Below, in pieces: positions 28,752 to 41,600 of a stretch of DNA of 64,000 bases (its first letter is position 1; each line of letters opens with the position of its first letter). Origin of the DNA: Halothiobacillus sp. (GTDB lineage Bacteria; Pseudomonadota; Gammaproteobacteria; Halothiobacillales; Halothiobacillaceae). Both the position numbers and the translations under genes were made by a program. Below the pieces are notes generated by a model, which saw only the letters and a list, made by a program, of their open reading frames with translations, searched no databases and was not told the origin of the DNA. The stretch covers positions 44,444-108,443 of the forward strand of contig JAGUXT010000058.1 in NCBI GenBank assembly GCA_020061705.1. Reading direction: 5' to 3'.

Positions 28752-29276
28752 CTACATCACTGCCGAGCGGATACGCCGATAAACCGTGCCGCTGCAAGCT
28801 TGGCACGCTGGCAAAACATCATCATCCACCTTGACATGCAGTACTTCGCCGCAGTCCACGCACTCATACGCCCCGGCCGCGACCGTATCGCCCTCGCGTA
28901 TAAGCTGCGCCATTTGCTCCGTCCACATTTCCTTCAAGCGCATCAAATCGCGCGTGGTCGGGTCGGCCGCCAACAACATGCACTCCACGGCGCGATGCTC
29001 GGCAAACAACAAATCGGTTTCCACCCAGTCCTCAAACTCCTCCTCTGCCGCCACCAGGGTTGCAGATAGCTCGTCAACTTCGCGGCGCAAGGTTGCCGCC
29101 AAATCGTCGGCCTCTTCATGCGTAAGCTCATTCACGGTCATCACCCATTCGCGCGCCCGTAACAGCGCGCTATCCAAAGACTGACGCACGCCGTGCTCAC
29201 CCTGCATTAAATCCAGCACCCGCTCGCTCATGGCGTTATAGGCTTCACGCAGGCGACCTTGAAAATGACTCGCCAT
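28752..29276 (-). CDS. YbeL-like zinc-ribbon protein (DUF1451)
   Basis: 174 aa from the ATG at 29276, chosen because CAGGAGGAAAT lies directly upstream. A mostly helical acidic domain (EEADDLAATLRREVDEL, EEEFEDWVETDLLF) is followed by a C-terminal zinc ribbon: YECVDCGEVL and PACQACSGTVYRR. It matches the E. coli YbeL family, whose gene neighbours leuS there too; here it is divergent from leuS. The function is unknown. Confidence 0.8.
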   Translation of the reverse strand: MASHFQGRLREAYNAMSERVLDLMQGEHGVRQSLDSALLRAREWVMTVNELTHEEADDLAATLRREVDELSATLVAAEEEFEDWVETDLLFAEHRAVECMLLAADPTTRDLMRLKEMWTEQMAQLIREGDTVAAGAYECVDCGEVLHVKVDDDVLPACQACSGTVYRRIRSAVM

Positions 29277-29386
29277 GATTTCCTCCTGTATTGCTTGATC
29301 GGGATTGCGCAAAAGCTCCAGCAAGGCAAAGCGTCGAAGTCAGTACACCAAGTCCGGCGATGTACTTGAACGCCGCTAGGGCAGTT

Positions 29387-29415
29387 TTGCGTAAGTCCTG
29401 CTTAATTATTATACG
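29387..29415 (+). promoter_or_regulatory. candidate sigma70 promoter for leuS
   Basis: TTGCGT (29387-29392) and TATACG (29410-29415) are separated by 17 bp in the A+T-richer gap upstream of leuS. The match is only moderate. Confidence 0.35.
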
Positions 29416-29485
29416 TACCGAGTAAAGCACATTCTGCGGCGTTCATTTGGTATCCTTGCGCGACTTTTTTATTTAACGACTTTAG

Positions 29486-32080
<2,595 letters not shown>

Positions 32081-32082
32081 GT

Positions 32083-32598
32083 ATGAATCGTCGCACCGCC
32101 TTACTCGGCCTGTTTGCTACGGGTTTATCCGCGCTCGGTTTAAGCGCCTGCGGCTTCCAACCGCGAGGCAGCACATCATTGCCGCCGGATTTGCGCCGTG
32201 TCAGCCTGACCGGTTCGCAGCCTGGCGGATTGACACAAACGCTTGAAAGGCTGCTACGCCAGGGCGGTGCAGAAATCATCAGCACCTCACCAAAACCCAG
32301 CGACAGCCTCAACGTCCGCGTCAACAACGTTCAACTTCAGCGCCGCGAAGCATTGATCGACCGTCAAGCAAACGTGCGTCAAATTGAGCTGATCCAGCGT
32401 GCCCAGTTGAACGTCAGCCGTGCCGATGACACCCCACTGATCGAGCACGAAACGTTTGAAACCGTGCGCAGCACCAGTTACAACCCGCTTTCCCTGCTGG
32501 CACAAGGCGAAGAAGACCAACGCCTGCAACGTGAACTCGATGAGCAGATGGCACAAACCATCCTCGCTCGCCTGCGTTCACGCCTCGCAACGCCTTAA
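32083..32598 (+). CDS. lptE: LPS-assembly lipoprotein LptE
   Basis: 171 aa. The signal peptide has lipobox LSAC near residue 23, then GFQPRG, the family's signature start of the mature protein. LptE plugs the LptD beta-barrel and helps place LPS in the outer leaflet. Identification relies on that motif, the length and the invariant position between leuS and holA. The start is 2 bp after leuS. Confidence 0.92.
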   Translation: MNRRTALLGLFATGLSALGLSACGFQPRGSTSLPPDLRRVSLTGSQPGGLTQTLERLLRQGGAEIISTSPKPSDSLNVRVNNVQLQRREALIDRQANVRQIELIQRAQLNVSRADDTPLIEHETFETVRSTSYNPLSLLAQGEEDQRLQRELDEQMAQTILARLRSRLATP

Positions 32599-32607
32599 AG
32601 CCTCGCC

Positions 32608-33621
32608 ATGAAAATCCGCGCCGAACAATGCGCCCGCACCCTGGAACGCAATCTCCCCAGTGCTTTCCTCATGAGCGGCGAAGAACCGCAACAAAAGCAG
32701 GAAGCACTGGATCTTGCCCTGCGTCTTGCGCGCAGCCAAGGCTTTGACGAACGCCTGCGCTATGAAATCGACCTGCACTTTGATTGGTCGCAGCTCATTA
32801 ACGAATGGAATGCGCCCTCACTGTTCGCCCCGCGCCGCATTTTTGACCTGCGCCTGAACAACCTGCGCTTGAGCAAAGAGACCATCACCTGGCTTGTCGC
32901 CGCCGCCAGCGCAAACCAAAGCGACAACCTGCTCCTACTCAGCGTCGGCAAGCTGGAAGCCGCACAGAAAAAATCCGTCTGGGTGCAAGCGTTTGAGCAA
33001 CACGGCCTGTGGCTGGAGGTCTGGCCGCTCAAGGACGGCGAATTTATCAACTGGATGGAGCGCCGTTTGCAAACGCACGGCCTATCCGCCGAACGCGAAG
33101 CACTGCAACTGCTGGGTGAACATCTCGAAGGCAATCTGCTCGCCGCCGCCCAGGACATCGATAAACTCGGCCTGCTCTTCCCCAAAAACACCCGCCTCTC
33201 CAGCGAAAACATTTTAAGCAGCGTTGCCAACTCCAGCCGCCACAATGTCTTTGAACTCGGCGAAGCCATCCTGCAAAGTGACCCCAAACGCGCCTTGCGC
33301 GTACTCCACGGCCTGCAAAACGAGGGCGAAGAGCCAATTCTGATTGCATGGGCAATCACCCGCGAAATCCGCCTGTGCGCCGACTTTGCCAGCCGTATCG
33401 AACATGGTGAAAGTCCCGCTCACGCGCAAAAAGCCCTGCGCATCCGCGACCCGCAGATGCGCCATTACAGCAGCAAAGCCCGCGCTGGCAGCCGTCGCTG
33501 GCAAGCCTTGCTGCTCGATGCAGCGCTGTTCGACCGCATTATCAAAGGTGTTGCCCCAATCGGCTCCTCACGTCCCTGGCCTGCGCTTACCGCGCTGATG
33601 CTCAAGGCGTGTCGGGCGTAA
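32608..33621 (+). CDS. holA: DNA polymerase III subunit delta
   Basis: 337 aa (E. coli 343). Clamp-loader delta subunit that opens the beta sliding clamp. Family features include the N-terminal LMSGEEPQQKQEAL, LFAPRRIFDLRLNN near residue 75, and NSSRHNVFELGEAIL near 210 of the lid domain. It starts 9 bp after lptE. Confidence 0.93.
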   Translation: MKIRAEQCARTLERNLPSAFLMSGEEPQQKQEALDLALRLARSQGFDERLRYEIDLHFDWSQLINEWNAPSLFAPRRIFDLRLNNLRLSKETITWLVAAASANQSDNLLLLSVGKLEAAQKKSVWVQAFEQHGLWLEVWPLKDGEFINWMERRLQTHGLSAEREALQLLGEHLEGNLLAAAQDIDKLGLLFPKNTRLSSENILSSVANSSRHNVFELGEAILQSDPKRALRVLHGLQNEGEEPILIAWAITREIRLCADFASRIEHGESPAHAQKALRIRDPQMRHYSSKARAGSRRWQALLLDAALFDRIIKGVAPIGSSRPWPALTALMLKACRA

Positions 33622-33718
33622 GAACCTGCTTACGATCCCGCTGAACGGCACGAACGGGCATCCGTTGCACTTTTCTGCGACAATCGCGCCCAATAACTGA
33701 CTTCATTGATTGACCACC

Positions 33719-34975
33719 ATGCAACAACTCATCCACTCCTTGGGTCAGCAAGCCCGCCAGGCTGCTCGTCAGCTGGCTCGTGCAGAAACCGCCGCCAAGA
33801 ACAAGGCTCTCGAAGCCATGGCACAGGCGCTGCTGGACGGCGCTGACGACATTATCAGCGCCAACACACGCGACCTAGATGCGGGCAAAAGCGCTGGCCT
33901 GGATGCGGCCATGCTCGACCGCCTCTCCATTGACGCCAAGCGCATTGCCGACATGGCCGAAGGTGTGCGCCAGATCATCGCCCTGCCCGATCCGGTCGGC
34001 GCGATTTCCGAAATGAACTACATGCCATCCGGCATCCAGCTCGGCAAAATGCGCGTGCCGATCGGCGTGATTGGCATCATTTACGAATCACGGCCAAATG
34101 TAACCGTAGACGCTGCGGCGCTGTGTCTGAAGTCCGGCAATGCGGTGATCCTGCGCGGCGGTTCGGAAGCAGCGCACTCCAATCGCGCCTTGGCGGCCTG
34201 CATTCAAAACGGCTTGCGCAAGGCCGGTTTGCCGGAAAGCGCCGTGCAAGTGATTCCCACCACTGACCGTGAGGCAGTCGGTGCCATGCTGCGCGCGCGC
34301 GGGCTGATCGACGTGCTTATTCCGCGTGGCGGCAAGAGTCTGACCGAGCGCGTGGCCAGCGAAAGCCTGATTCCAGTCATTAAACACCTCGACGGAATCT
34401 GCCACGTCTACATTGACGACACCGCCGATATTCAAAAAGCGCTCAAAGTCGCCATCAATGCCAAAACCCACCGCTACGGCGTGTGCAACGCCATGGAAAC
34501 CCTGCTGGTAGCCGAGGCGATTGCCGACGATATCTTGCCCGCGCTGGCATCAAGCTATCTTGCCAAGGGCGTCGAGCTGCGCGGCTGCGTGCGTACCCGC
34601 GCAATTCTCGCCGACGAGGATATCAAGGCCGCCACCGAAGACGATTGGAGCACCGAATATCTCGCGCCGATTTTGTCGATCAAAGTGGTCGATGATCTGG
34701 ACATGGCCATTGACCATATCGAAACCTACGGCTCGCATCATACTGATGCGATTATCAGCGAAGATATCACCCGTGCCCGCCGCTTCCTGCGCGAAGTGGA
34801 TTCAAGCAGCGTGATGGTCAACGCCTCCACCCGCTTTGCCGATGGCTTCGAATACGGACTGGGTGCGGAAATCGGCATTTCCACCGACAAGCTGCATGCA
34901 CGTGGCCCGGTCGGACTGGAAGGCTTGACCACACAAAAATGGATTGTGCTGGGGGATGGGCATATTCGTGGCTAA
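33719..34975 (+). CDS. proA: gamma-glutamyl phosphate reductase
   Basis: 418 aa from the ATG at 33719 (a TTG three codons earlier is possible). NADPH-dependent reduction of gamma-glutamyl phosphate to the semialdehyde in proline synthesis. Aldehyde-dehydrogenase fold with [14 protein letters not shown] near residue 142 and the catalytic Cys in [12 protein letters not shown] near 258. It sits between holA and nadD, an order seen in several gammaproteobacterial lineages; proB is not in the window. Confidence 0.97.
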   Translation: MQQLIHSLGQQARQAARQLARAETAAKNKALEAMAQALLDGADDIISANTRDLDAGKSAGLDAAMLDRLSIDAKRIADMAEGVRQIIALPDPVGAISEMNYMPSGIQLGKMRVPIGVIGIIYESRPNVTVDAAALCLKSGNAVILRGGSEAAHSNRALAACIQNGLRKAGLPESAVQVIPTTDREAVGAMLRARGLIDVLIPRGGKSLTERVASESLIPVIKHLDGICHVYIDDTADIQKALKVAINAKTHRYGVCNAMETLLVAEAIADDILPALASSYLAKGVELRGCVRTRAILADEDIKAATEDDWSTEYLAPILSIKVVDDLDMAIDHIETYGSHHTDAIISEDITRARRFLREVDSSSVMVNASTRFADGFEYGLGAEIGISTDKLHARGPVGLEGLTTQKWIVLGDGHIRG

Positions 34976-34981
34976 GGGTCG

Positions 34982-35602
34982 TTGCGCTTGATCGGCATTC
35001 TCGGCGGCACCTTCGACCCGATTCACCTCGGCCATTTGCGCCTGGCTGAGGAAGTGCGCGAGGCACTGAACCTGGAGCAGGTGCGCTTTGTCCCGGCCTT
35101 TCAACCGCCGCATCGGCGCATGCCCATAGCCTCGGCGCACCATCGTTTGGCCATGGTGCGTCAAGCTGTGCAGGATAACCCGCACTTCATGGTGGATACC
35201 CGCGAATTCGCGCGCGGCGGAGCATCGTGGATGGTGGACACCTGCGCCTCATTGCGCGATGAGTTGGGGGGAGAGCCCATTGTGCTGATCATGGGTATGG
35301 ATGCGTTTAACGGTTTTACTCGTTGGCGGGCGTGGCAACAAATTCTGGGGCTGGTGCATCTGGCGATAGCCACCCGCCCCGGTGCTCGCGCCGAAGACGA
35401 GGCCGCTGAACTCCTCGCGGCGCGAAGTTGTCCGACTCGGCTGCTTGAATGTGCGCCTGCGGGCCGCATTATCGAGATTCCCATTACTGCGCTGGATATT
35501 TCCGCCACCCATATCCGTGAATTGTCAGCTAGCGGACGCAGTACGCGCTATCTTCTACCCAAGGCGGTGCAGGAATACCTCACCGAGCATTCACTTTATT
35601 GA
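34982..35602 (+). CDS. nadD: nicotinate-nucleotide adenylyltransferase
   Basis: 206 aa from a TTG start with AAGGG upstream; a second TTG two codons later is possible. Nucleotidyltransferase motif GGTFDPIHLGHLRLAEE near residue 8 (HxGH-type) and C-terminal ISATHIRELSASG near 178. It makes nicotinate adenine dinucleotide, the penultimate step to NAD. Spacing to proA is 6 bp. Confidence 0.95.
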   Translation: MRLIGILGGTFDPIHLGHLRLAEEVREALNLEQVRFVPAFQPPHRRMPIASAHHRLAMVRQAVQDNPHFMVDTREFARGGASWMVDTCASLRDELGGEPIVLIMGMDAFNGFTRWRAWQQILGLVHLAIATRPGARAEDEAAELLAARSCPTRLLECAPAGRIIEIPITALDISATHIRELSASGRSTRYLLPKAVQEYLTEHSLY

Positions 35603-35636
35603 TTACTGATTTTCATTTTTCCAACACGAGATACCC

Positions 35637-35987
35637 ATGGAACTAGAACCCCTTCGCGACCTTATCGTCACTGCTCTTGAAGACCTGAAAGGCGAAAACA
35701 TCCAGGTGATGGATGTGCGTGGTCGCTGCTCATTCACAGATCTGATGATCTTCGCCACCGGCACCTCCGACCGTCACGTCAAATCCCTTGCGGGCAGCGT
35801 TGAAGACAAGGTTCGCGCTGCCGGGGTGCGCCCCCTGGGGGTAGAAGGCAACGACCAGTCCCAGGCCAACTGGGTGCTGGTTGACTTGGGCGAGATCGTG
35901 ATTCACGTCATGCTGCCCGAAACCCGCGAGTACTATCAGCTTGAAAAGCTCTGGGCACTGGGCGGAGAGCACGCCCGCAGCGCCTAA
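35637..35987 (+). CDS. rsfS: ribosomal silencing factor RsfS
   Basis: 116 aa, Iojap family. FTDLMIFATGTSDRHVKSLA near residue 30 and WVLVDLGEIVIHVMLPETRE near 80 are family signatures. It binds uL14 on the 50S subunit and blocks subunit joining in starvation. It stands in the conserved nadD-rsfS-rlmH string. Confidence 0.96.
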   Translation: MELEPLRDLIVTALEDLKGENIQVMDVRGRCSFTDLMIFATGTSDRHVKSLAGSVEDKVRAAGVRPLGVEGNDQSQANWVLVDLGEIVIHVMLPETREYYQLEKLWALGGEHARSA

Positions 35988-36026
35988 AAGCCTGTCCATG
36001 ATCACGTTGAGTGGTGTATTGCGGGC

Positions 36027-36497
36027 ATGAAAATCCACCTTGTCGCCATCGGCGAGAAAATGCCTGCATGGGTGCTTGCGGGCTATGATGAGTACGCGCG
36101 CCGGTTGCCGCGTGAATGCAGCCTAGTGTTGCGAGAGCTGCCCTTGGCCACGCGTGGCAAAACCGGCGACCCACTCAAGTGGAAACGCGAGGAGGCTGAA
36201 CTTATTCGCGCGGCTTTGCCTAAGGGTGCGTACCTGGTCGCGCTGGATGTATTGGGCAAGGCATGGGACACGCCGGAGTTATCGCGCCGCATAGGCACAT
36301 GGATGCAGGAGCACAGCGACGTGGTATTGCTGGTCGGCGGCCCCGACGGACTGGACGAAGCCTTGCTTGGCGAAGCTCATGCGCGCTGGTCACTTTCAGC
36401 CCTGACCTTCCCGCATCCGCTGGTGCGCGTGCTGCTCGCGGAGCAGATCTATCGCGCCTGGAGCCTGCTGAATAATCACCCGTATCACCGGGCGTAG
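36027..36497 (+). CDS. rlmH: 23S rRNA (pseudouridine1915-N3)-methyltransferase
   Basis: 156 aa SPOUT methyltransferase. The SAM-binding knot has LVGGPDGLDE near residue 110, and the C-terminus LLAEQIYRAWSLLNNHPYHR is diagnostic of RlmH. It modifies Psi1915 in helix 69 of 70S ribosomes. Confidence 0.97.
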   Translation: MKIHLVAIGEKMPAWVLAGYDEYARRLPRECSLVLRELPLATRGKTGDPLKWKREEAELIRAALPKGAYLVALDVLGKAWDTPELSRRIGTWMQEHSDVVLLVGGPDGLDEALLGEAHARWSLSALTFPHPLVRVLLAEQIYRAWSLLNNHPYHRA

Positions 36498-36586
36498 TTT
36501 TTTTCACAGAGGACACCGAGCATGAACACCCGACCCGTGAACAAAAAGCCTACCCCCTCTGTGCTCGCTGTGGCTAAAAAATTCCA

Positions 36587-37171
36587 ATGACCCTTCTGAT
36601 CCTCGCCTCAACATCTCCACGCCGCGCTGAATTGCTCAGGCAAGTCGGGGTGGACTTTGTGCAACGCGCCGTGGAGATTGACGAGACACCACATCCGGGC
36701 GAAGTCGCGGCGCATACCGCGCTGCGTCTGGCCCGCAGCAAAGCTGAAGCGGGATGCATATCAGGCGCAAACGATCACGCCATCCTGGCCGCCGACACCT
36801 TGGTCAGTTTTGAGGGTGAAGCCTTGGGCAAACCGCGTGATCGCGACGATGGCCTGGCCATGTTGCGCCGTCTGTCGGGGCGACAGCATCAGGTTTACAC
36901 CGCCGTGGCATTAGCATGTGCAGGTGAGGTGCAGGCGTTTTTATCGGTCAGCCATGTCAGTTTTCGCCCACTCGCTGAAAGCGAAATTATCGCCTACTGG
37001 AACACGGGCGAACCCGCAGACAAGGCTGGCGGCTACGCCATTCAGGGCTTGGCCGGTACATTTATCACCCGGTTGGAAGGCAGCTACTCCGGCGTGATGG
37101 GTTTACCACTGTTTGAAACCGCCGAACTGTTGCGCGCAGCGGGTGTACCACTATGGAGGCCGCTGGCATGA
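36587..37171 (+). CDS. Maf-family nucleotide pyrophosphatase (YhdE type)
   Basis: 194 aa. N-terminal ILASTSPRRAELLRQVG, AADTLVSFEGEALGKPRD near residue 68 and C-terminal YAIQGLAGTFITRLEGSYSG fit the dTTP/UTP pyrophosphatase branch more than the m7GTP branch (YceF). Maf proteins hydrolyse non-canonical and pyrimidine nucleotides. In E. coli the gene also precedes rng, as here. The stop overlaps the rng start (ATGA). Confidence 0.92.
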   Translation: MTLLILASTSPRRAELLRQVGVDFVQRAVEIDETPHPGEVAAHTALRLARSKAEAGCISGANDHAILAADTLVSFEGEALGKPRDRDDGLAMLRRLSGRQHQVYTAVALACAGEVQAFLSVSHVSFRPLAESEIIAYWNTGEPADKAGGYAIQGLAGTFITRLEGSYSGVMGLPLFETAELLRAAGVPLWRPLA

Positions 37172-38640
37172 GTGAAGAAATCCTGATTAACGTCACCCCG
37201 CAGGAAACACGCATTGCCTTTGTGGAAAACGGTGTATTGCAGGAAATCGCTATCGAACGCCAGCGCAATCGAGGCATGGTCAGCAACATCTACAAAGGCC
37301 GCGTCAGCCGTGTTTTACCCGGCATGGAAGCCGCGTTTATCGACATTGGTCTGGAGCGAGCCGCGTTTTTACACGCCTCCGATCTGGACCTGACGCCGGA
37401 AGAAAAACAGACCGGGGTGGAGGTCACCCCGCCGCAGATTCAGGAAATTCTACGTTCCGGGCAGGAGCTGCTGGTGCAAGTCATCAAAGACCCGCTCGGC
37501 ACCAAGGGCGCGCGCCTGACTTCGGAAATCACCATTCCGAGCCGCTATCTGGTTTACATTCCCAGCGGGCGCAATATCGGCGTGTCCAGTCGGATTGAAT
37601 CCGTTGAAGAACGCGCACGCCTGAAGGCTCTTTTGCAGGCAACCCAGGAGGAGCACGGCATTCCCGGCGGTTTTATCGTGCGCACGGCGGCTGAGGGTGC
37701 AAGCGACATCAATCTTCTGCGTGACATGCTGTTCCTGCACAAGCTTTGGAAGGACATTGCCGAACGGGCGCAACCTGCGGCGGCTGGGCGCTTGGTGCAT
37801 GAAGACCTGCCGATTGTGCTGCGAACCCTGCGCGACCTGGTGGGTGAGGACGTGGAAAAAGTGCGCATTGATTCGCGCGAGACCTACCACCGTGCCGCGC
37901 ATTTTGCCGAGCGCATGGAGCCGGAACTGTTGCCGCTGCTGGAGCACTACACTGGCGAGCGCCCGATTTTCGAACTGTACAATGTCGAAGAGGAAATTCA
38001 GCGCGCGCTGGAGCGTAAAGTGCCGCTCAAGTCTGGCGGCTATCTGGTGGTCGATCAAACCGAAGCCATGACCACCGTGGACGTGAATACCGGCGGCTAC
38101 GTCGGTCATCGCACACTCGAAGAAACCATTTTCAAAACCAATCTGGAAGCCGCGCAAGCCATTGCCCGCCAGCTACGCCTGCGCAACCTGGGCGGCATCA
38201 TCATTCTCGACTTTATTGACATGCACGAGCCGGATCACCGTTTGCAGGTGTCTGCCGCCCTGCAAAAGGCACTGGAGCGCGACCACGCCAAAACCAAGGT
38301 CTGCGCCGTGTCCAGCCTCGGCCTGATCGAAATGACGCGCAAGCGCACACGCGAAAGTCTGGAACATATCTTATGCGAAGCCTGCCCCACCTGCGGCGGG
38401 CGCGGCAGTATCAAAACCGCCGAAACCGTGTGTTATGAGGTGTTCCGCGAAATCCTGCGCCTGGCTCGCCAGTACAACGCCAAACAAATGCTGGTACTCG
38501 CCGCGCAAAGTGTCATCGACCGCCTGCTGGATGAAGAGTCCACCGCATTGGCCGAATTGCAGGCGTTTACCGGCGTACCCGTGCGCTTACAGGTCGAAGC
38601 ACTGTACACCCCCGAACAATATGACATCGTGCTGATGTAG
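37168..38640 (+). CDS. rng: ribonuclease G
   Basis: 490 aa from the ATG at 37168, with GGAGG upstream and an overlap with maf. N-terminal S1 domain (NIYKGRVSRVLPGMEAAFIDIG), then the RNase E/G catalytic region with TMTTVDVNTG near residue 300 and LDFIDMHEPDH near 348, the two Mg-binding Asp sites. The zinc-link Cys pair is CPTCGGRG near 409. It ends soon after, without the RNase E C-terminal scaffold, so it is RNase G: 5' end maturation of 16S rRNA and mRNA decay. Confidence 0.96.
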   Translation: MSEEILINVTPQETRIAFVENGVLQEIAIERQRNRGMVSNIYKGRVSRVLPGMEAAFIDIGLERAAFLHASDLDLTPEEKQTGVEVTPPQIQEILRSGQELLVQVIKDPLGTKGARLTSEITIPSRYLVYIPSGRNIGVSSRIESVEERARLKALLQATQEEHGIPGGFIVRTAAEGASDINLLRDMLFLHKLWKDIAERAQPAAAGRLVHEDLPIVLRTLRDLVGEDVEKVRIDSRETYHRAAHFAERMEPELLPLLEHYTGERPIFELYNVEEEIQRALERKVPLKSGGYLVVDQTEAMTTVDVNTGGYVGHRTLEETIFKTNLEAAQAIARQLRLRNLGGIIILDFIDMHEPDHRLQVSAALQKALERDHAKTKVCAVSSLGLIEMTRKRTRESLEHILCEACPTCGGRGSIKTAETVCYEVFREILRLARQYNAKQMLVLAAQSVIDRLLDEESTALAELQAFTGVPVRLQVEALYTPEQYDIVLM

Positions 38641-38642
38641 TC

Positions 38643-41600
38643 ATGCAGCCGCTTAGCCTCATCACCGCTCCGTTACGCTTTGCGCGCCGCGTGGTGTTGC
38701 CTCTCCTGGGGCTGCTGATCATTCTGCTCGCCGTACTGCTCAGCGTCGCACGGCTCGCCCTGCCGCTGTTTGACGAACAGGCTCGGAGCTTCGTTGAACA
38801 CGCCGCACTGGAGCGAGGCCTGGCGCTAGAAGTCGAGCGCTTGAGCCTGGACTGGGAGGGGCTTGGACCGCGCCTGAGCCTGCACAACACGCGCATCAAG
38901 GGCGCAAGTGAGTCCTCCGCGCCCCTGCAACTGCAAACACTCAGCCTGCGCCTCGACCTGCCGCGTAGCCTCGTCAGTGGACGGCTGCAATTCGATGCGC
39001 TGGAAATCAGCGGCCTAGTGCTGCATCTGCAACGTGACCAGCAAGGTGACTGGGGCTTAAGCAGCCTGGACACAAGCCACCCTTCCAGCGACGACAGCTC
39101 CACGAGCTGGCCAGCGTGGATGGGCATGGCGCACAAGATCGTACTTCGGCAATCCCAATTGCATGTGAGCGATGAAATTAGCGGTCTGAAGCTTAGCAGC
39201 CATGAGCTGGATGCCTTGTTTGTTCAGGGCACGAATGCACAAGGCCTATTGGAGCAGCGCTTTGTCCTCAAAATGCAATTGCCCGAATCTCTGGGTGATG
39301 TGGTTGAGTTGCGCGCCCATATGCAAGGTGATCTTGCTGATCTGAGCCGCCCAAGTGGCGAACTTTGGCTGGACACGCCGCAACTCAAGCTCCCTGGCTG
39401 GCGCGCCCTGTTTTCCAGCCTGCCGAATGGAGAACTTGCGCTGCCCGTGGCATTGAGCGACCTGCCGCAACTCAAGGCCGGGGATCTCGGCGGGCAAGCC
39501 TGGATACGTCTGGACCACGGTGCAGTGACGGACGTGCAAGCCAGCCTCGATTTCAACGATCTACTGGTCAAACGCACGCAACTCCTTCCCAGCAGCGACC
39601 TGCCGCCAGCCACTCTGCTCGCCCCCTTGGCCAGCCATGTCAACATTCACCTGCAACACCACGATGCACTGTGGACGTTTGATCTGGATACCTCTCAAGA
39701 TGCTGGGAAAGCGTCCTCCTTGCTGGATAAAGCCGCGAACCTGGCCATACAGAAGCCCCCGTCGGCCAGCGTGCAACGTTTTTCCATGCGTCGCGAGGGC
39801 GATGTATTGGCACTCGCCGCCGAGCATATCGACCTTAGCCTGCTGCGTCCCTGGCTGATTGCCACACCCATTCTGCCCGAAACCATGCGCCGCACCCTGC
39901 AACGCCACCGCCCGATTGGCATGCTGCAAGAGATGCGCTTGCACCTCAATCTAAGCCAGGAGCCACCACATGCACAAGGTAATGCCCGCCTGAGCGATTT
40001 CAGCTGGCAGGGCGATGAACACCTGCCGGGCATCACGGGAATTGACGCGCAGGCTTGGCTGGATGGTACACGCGCCCTGCTCCGTCTGGACAGTGAAAAT
40101 GTGAGCATCGACAGCGCGGGGCATGTACGTGAACGCTTGCGTTTTAATAAGCTTCAAGGCGATATAAGCGTATTTTTACCCGCGCCCGATGCAACAAACT
40201 CACACAGCAAGCTAGCCATTCACGGACTGAAACTCAACAACCCCGATCTTGAGCTGACACTTGATCTGCGCCTTGATCTTCCCGCCGCAGGCAGCCCGTT
40301 GGTTGAAGCCCAAGGCAGCCTGAAAAACGTCCACACCGAGCGCGTGCCCGCCTACCTGCCGGTCAAGGTTCTGGAAAAAGACGCTCTCACCTGGCTCGAC
40401 CTTGCGCTGGAGAACAGCCAGGGTTTTGTGCCCCATGCGGCGATTCGCCTGCACGGTGCGCTGGATCAGTTCCCCTATTTTTTGAACAACAGCGGGCATT
40501 TCAGTGTGATTGTGGATTTTGAACACCTCAACCTGAACTACGCGCCTATCCCTGCACCGGGCTGGAAGCCGGCAGAAAAGCTTTACGGCCAACTGAGCTT
40601 TATCAACGATGGCCTGAGCGGCGTCATCCGCCGTGGACACATCCAAGAGGTCATGCTCGAAACAGGCACGCTCGCCATCCCGCATTTTGACCACCCGCGC
40701 CTTGACCTTGCCCTCAAGCTGCATGGTGCGAGCGAACAGATGCTCGATGTGCTCAAACACAGCCCGCTGTTCAAAAGCCCCAAGGATCTGGACACCTTGA
40801 AACTCAGCGGTGCCGCCCAACTCGAACTCGATATGGGCATACGTCTGGATAGTCGCGACCAAGTCCCCGACCGCGTCGAAGGCTGGTACCGACCACAGAA
40901 TGCACGCCTGCAAACCTTCGGCCTGGATTTTTCCAAGCTCAGTGGCGAGCTGCATTTTGTGAACCTGGATTTTGACAGCCAAAACCTGCGTGGCGAGCTC
41001 AAGCAAAACCCCGCCCAGATTCGCGTCAGCAGCCACTTAGGCTCAACCAGCGCCACTGAAGAGCGTGGGTATCACATTGAACTGGAAACCGAAACACAAC
41101 TTGGCGACTGGCTGCAGCCCGCACCGAGCATCCTCAAGCGGCTCCCCGGGCGTTTTCCGCTGCACGCAAGGCTGGTATTGAGCGATGACCCGCTGAACAA
41201 TCCAAACATGCGGCTCGACCTCGCCAGCGACCTGAGTGGCCTCGGCATCGACTTCCCCGCCCCGCTCAACAAAGCCGCCGCCACGACACGTCCCACCGAA
41301 GCACGCCTAGACTTCAAAAACGAGCAAATTGAACATATCAGCCTACGTCAACCCGGTCTGCTTGAGGGCCAGTTCAAAATGAATGGTCAAGGCATTAAGG
41401 CCGGTACCATTCATTTCGGGCAGGACAGCTACGGCAAAATCCAGGAACTCAAAGCGAATGAATTACGCCTCAGCGGTATTTTGGAGAGTTTCAATCTGGA
41501 TGAATGGATCAATGCCTTGAGCACAGAGGCTTCACCAAGAAGCACTTTCCTGCCCCCCACTTTGCGCATCAGTAGCAAAATCAGGCAACTGCGCGCCTTG

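Noticed and set aside
36498..36586. CACAGAGG/CCTCTGTG inverted repeat between rlmH and maf
   Set aside because: The 8-bp arms are ~40 bp apart with no T run; too weak to call a terminator or repeat family.
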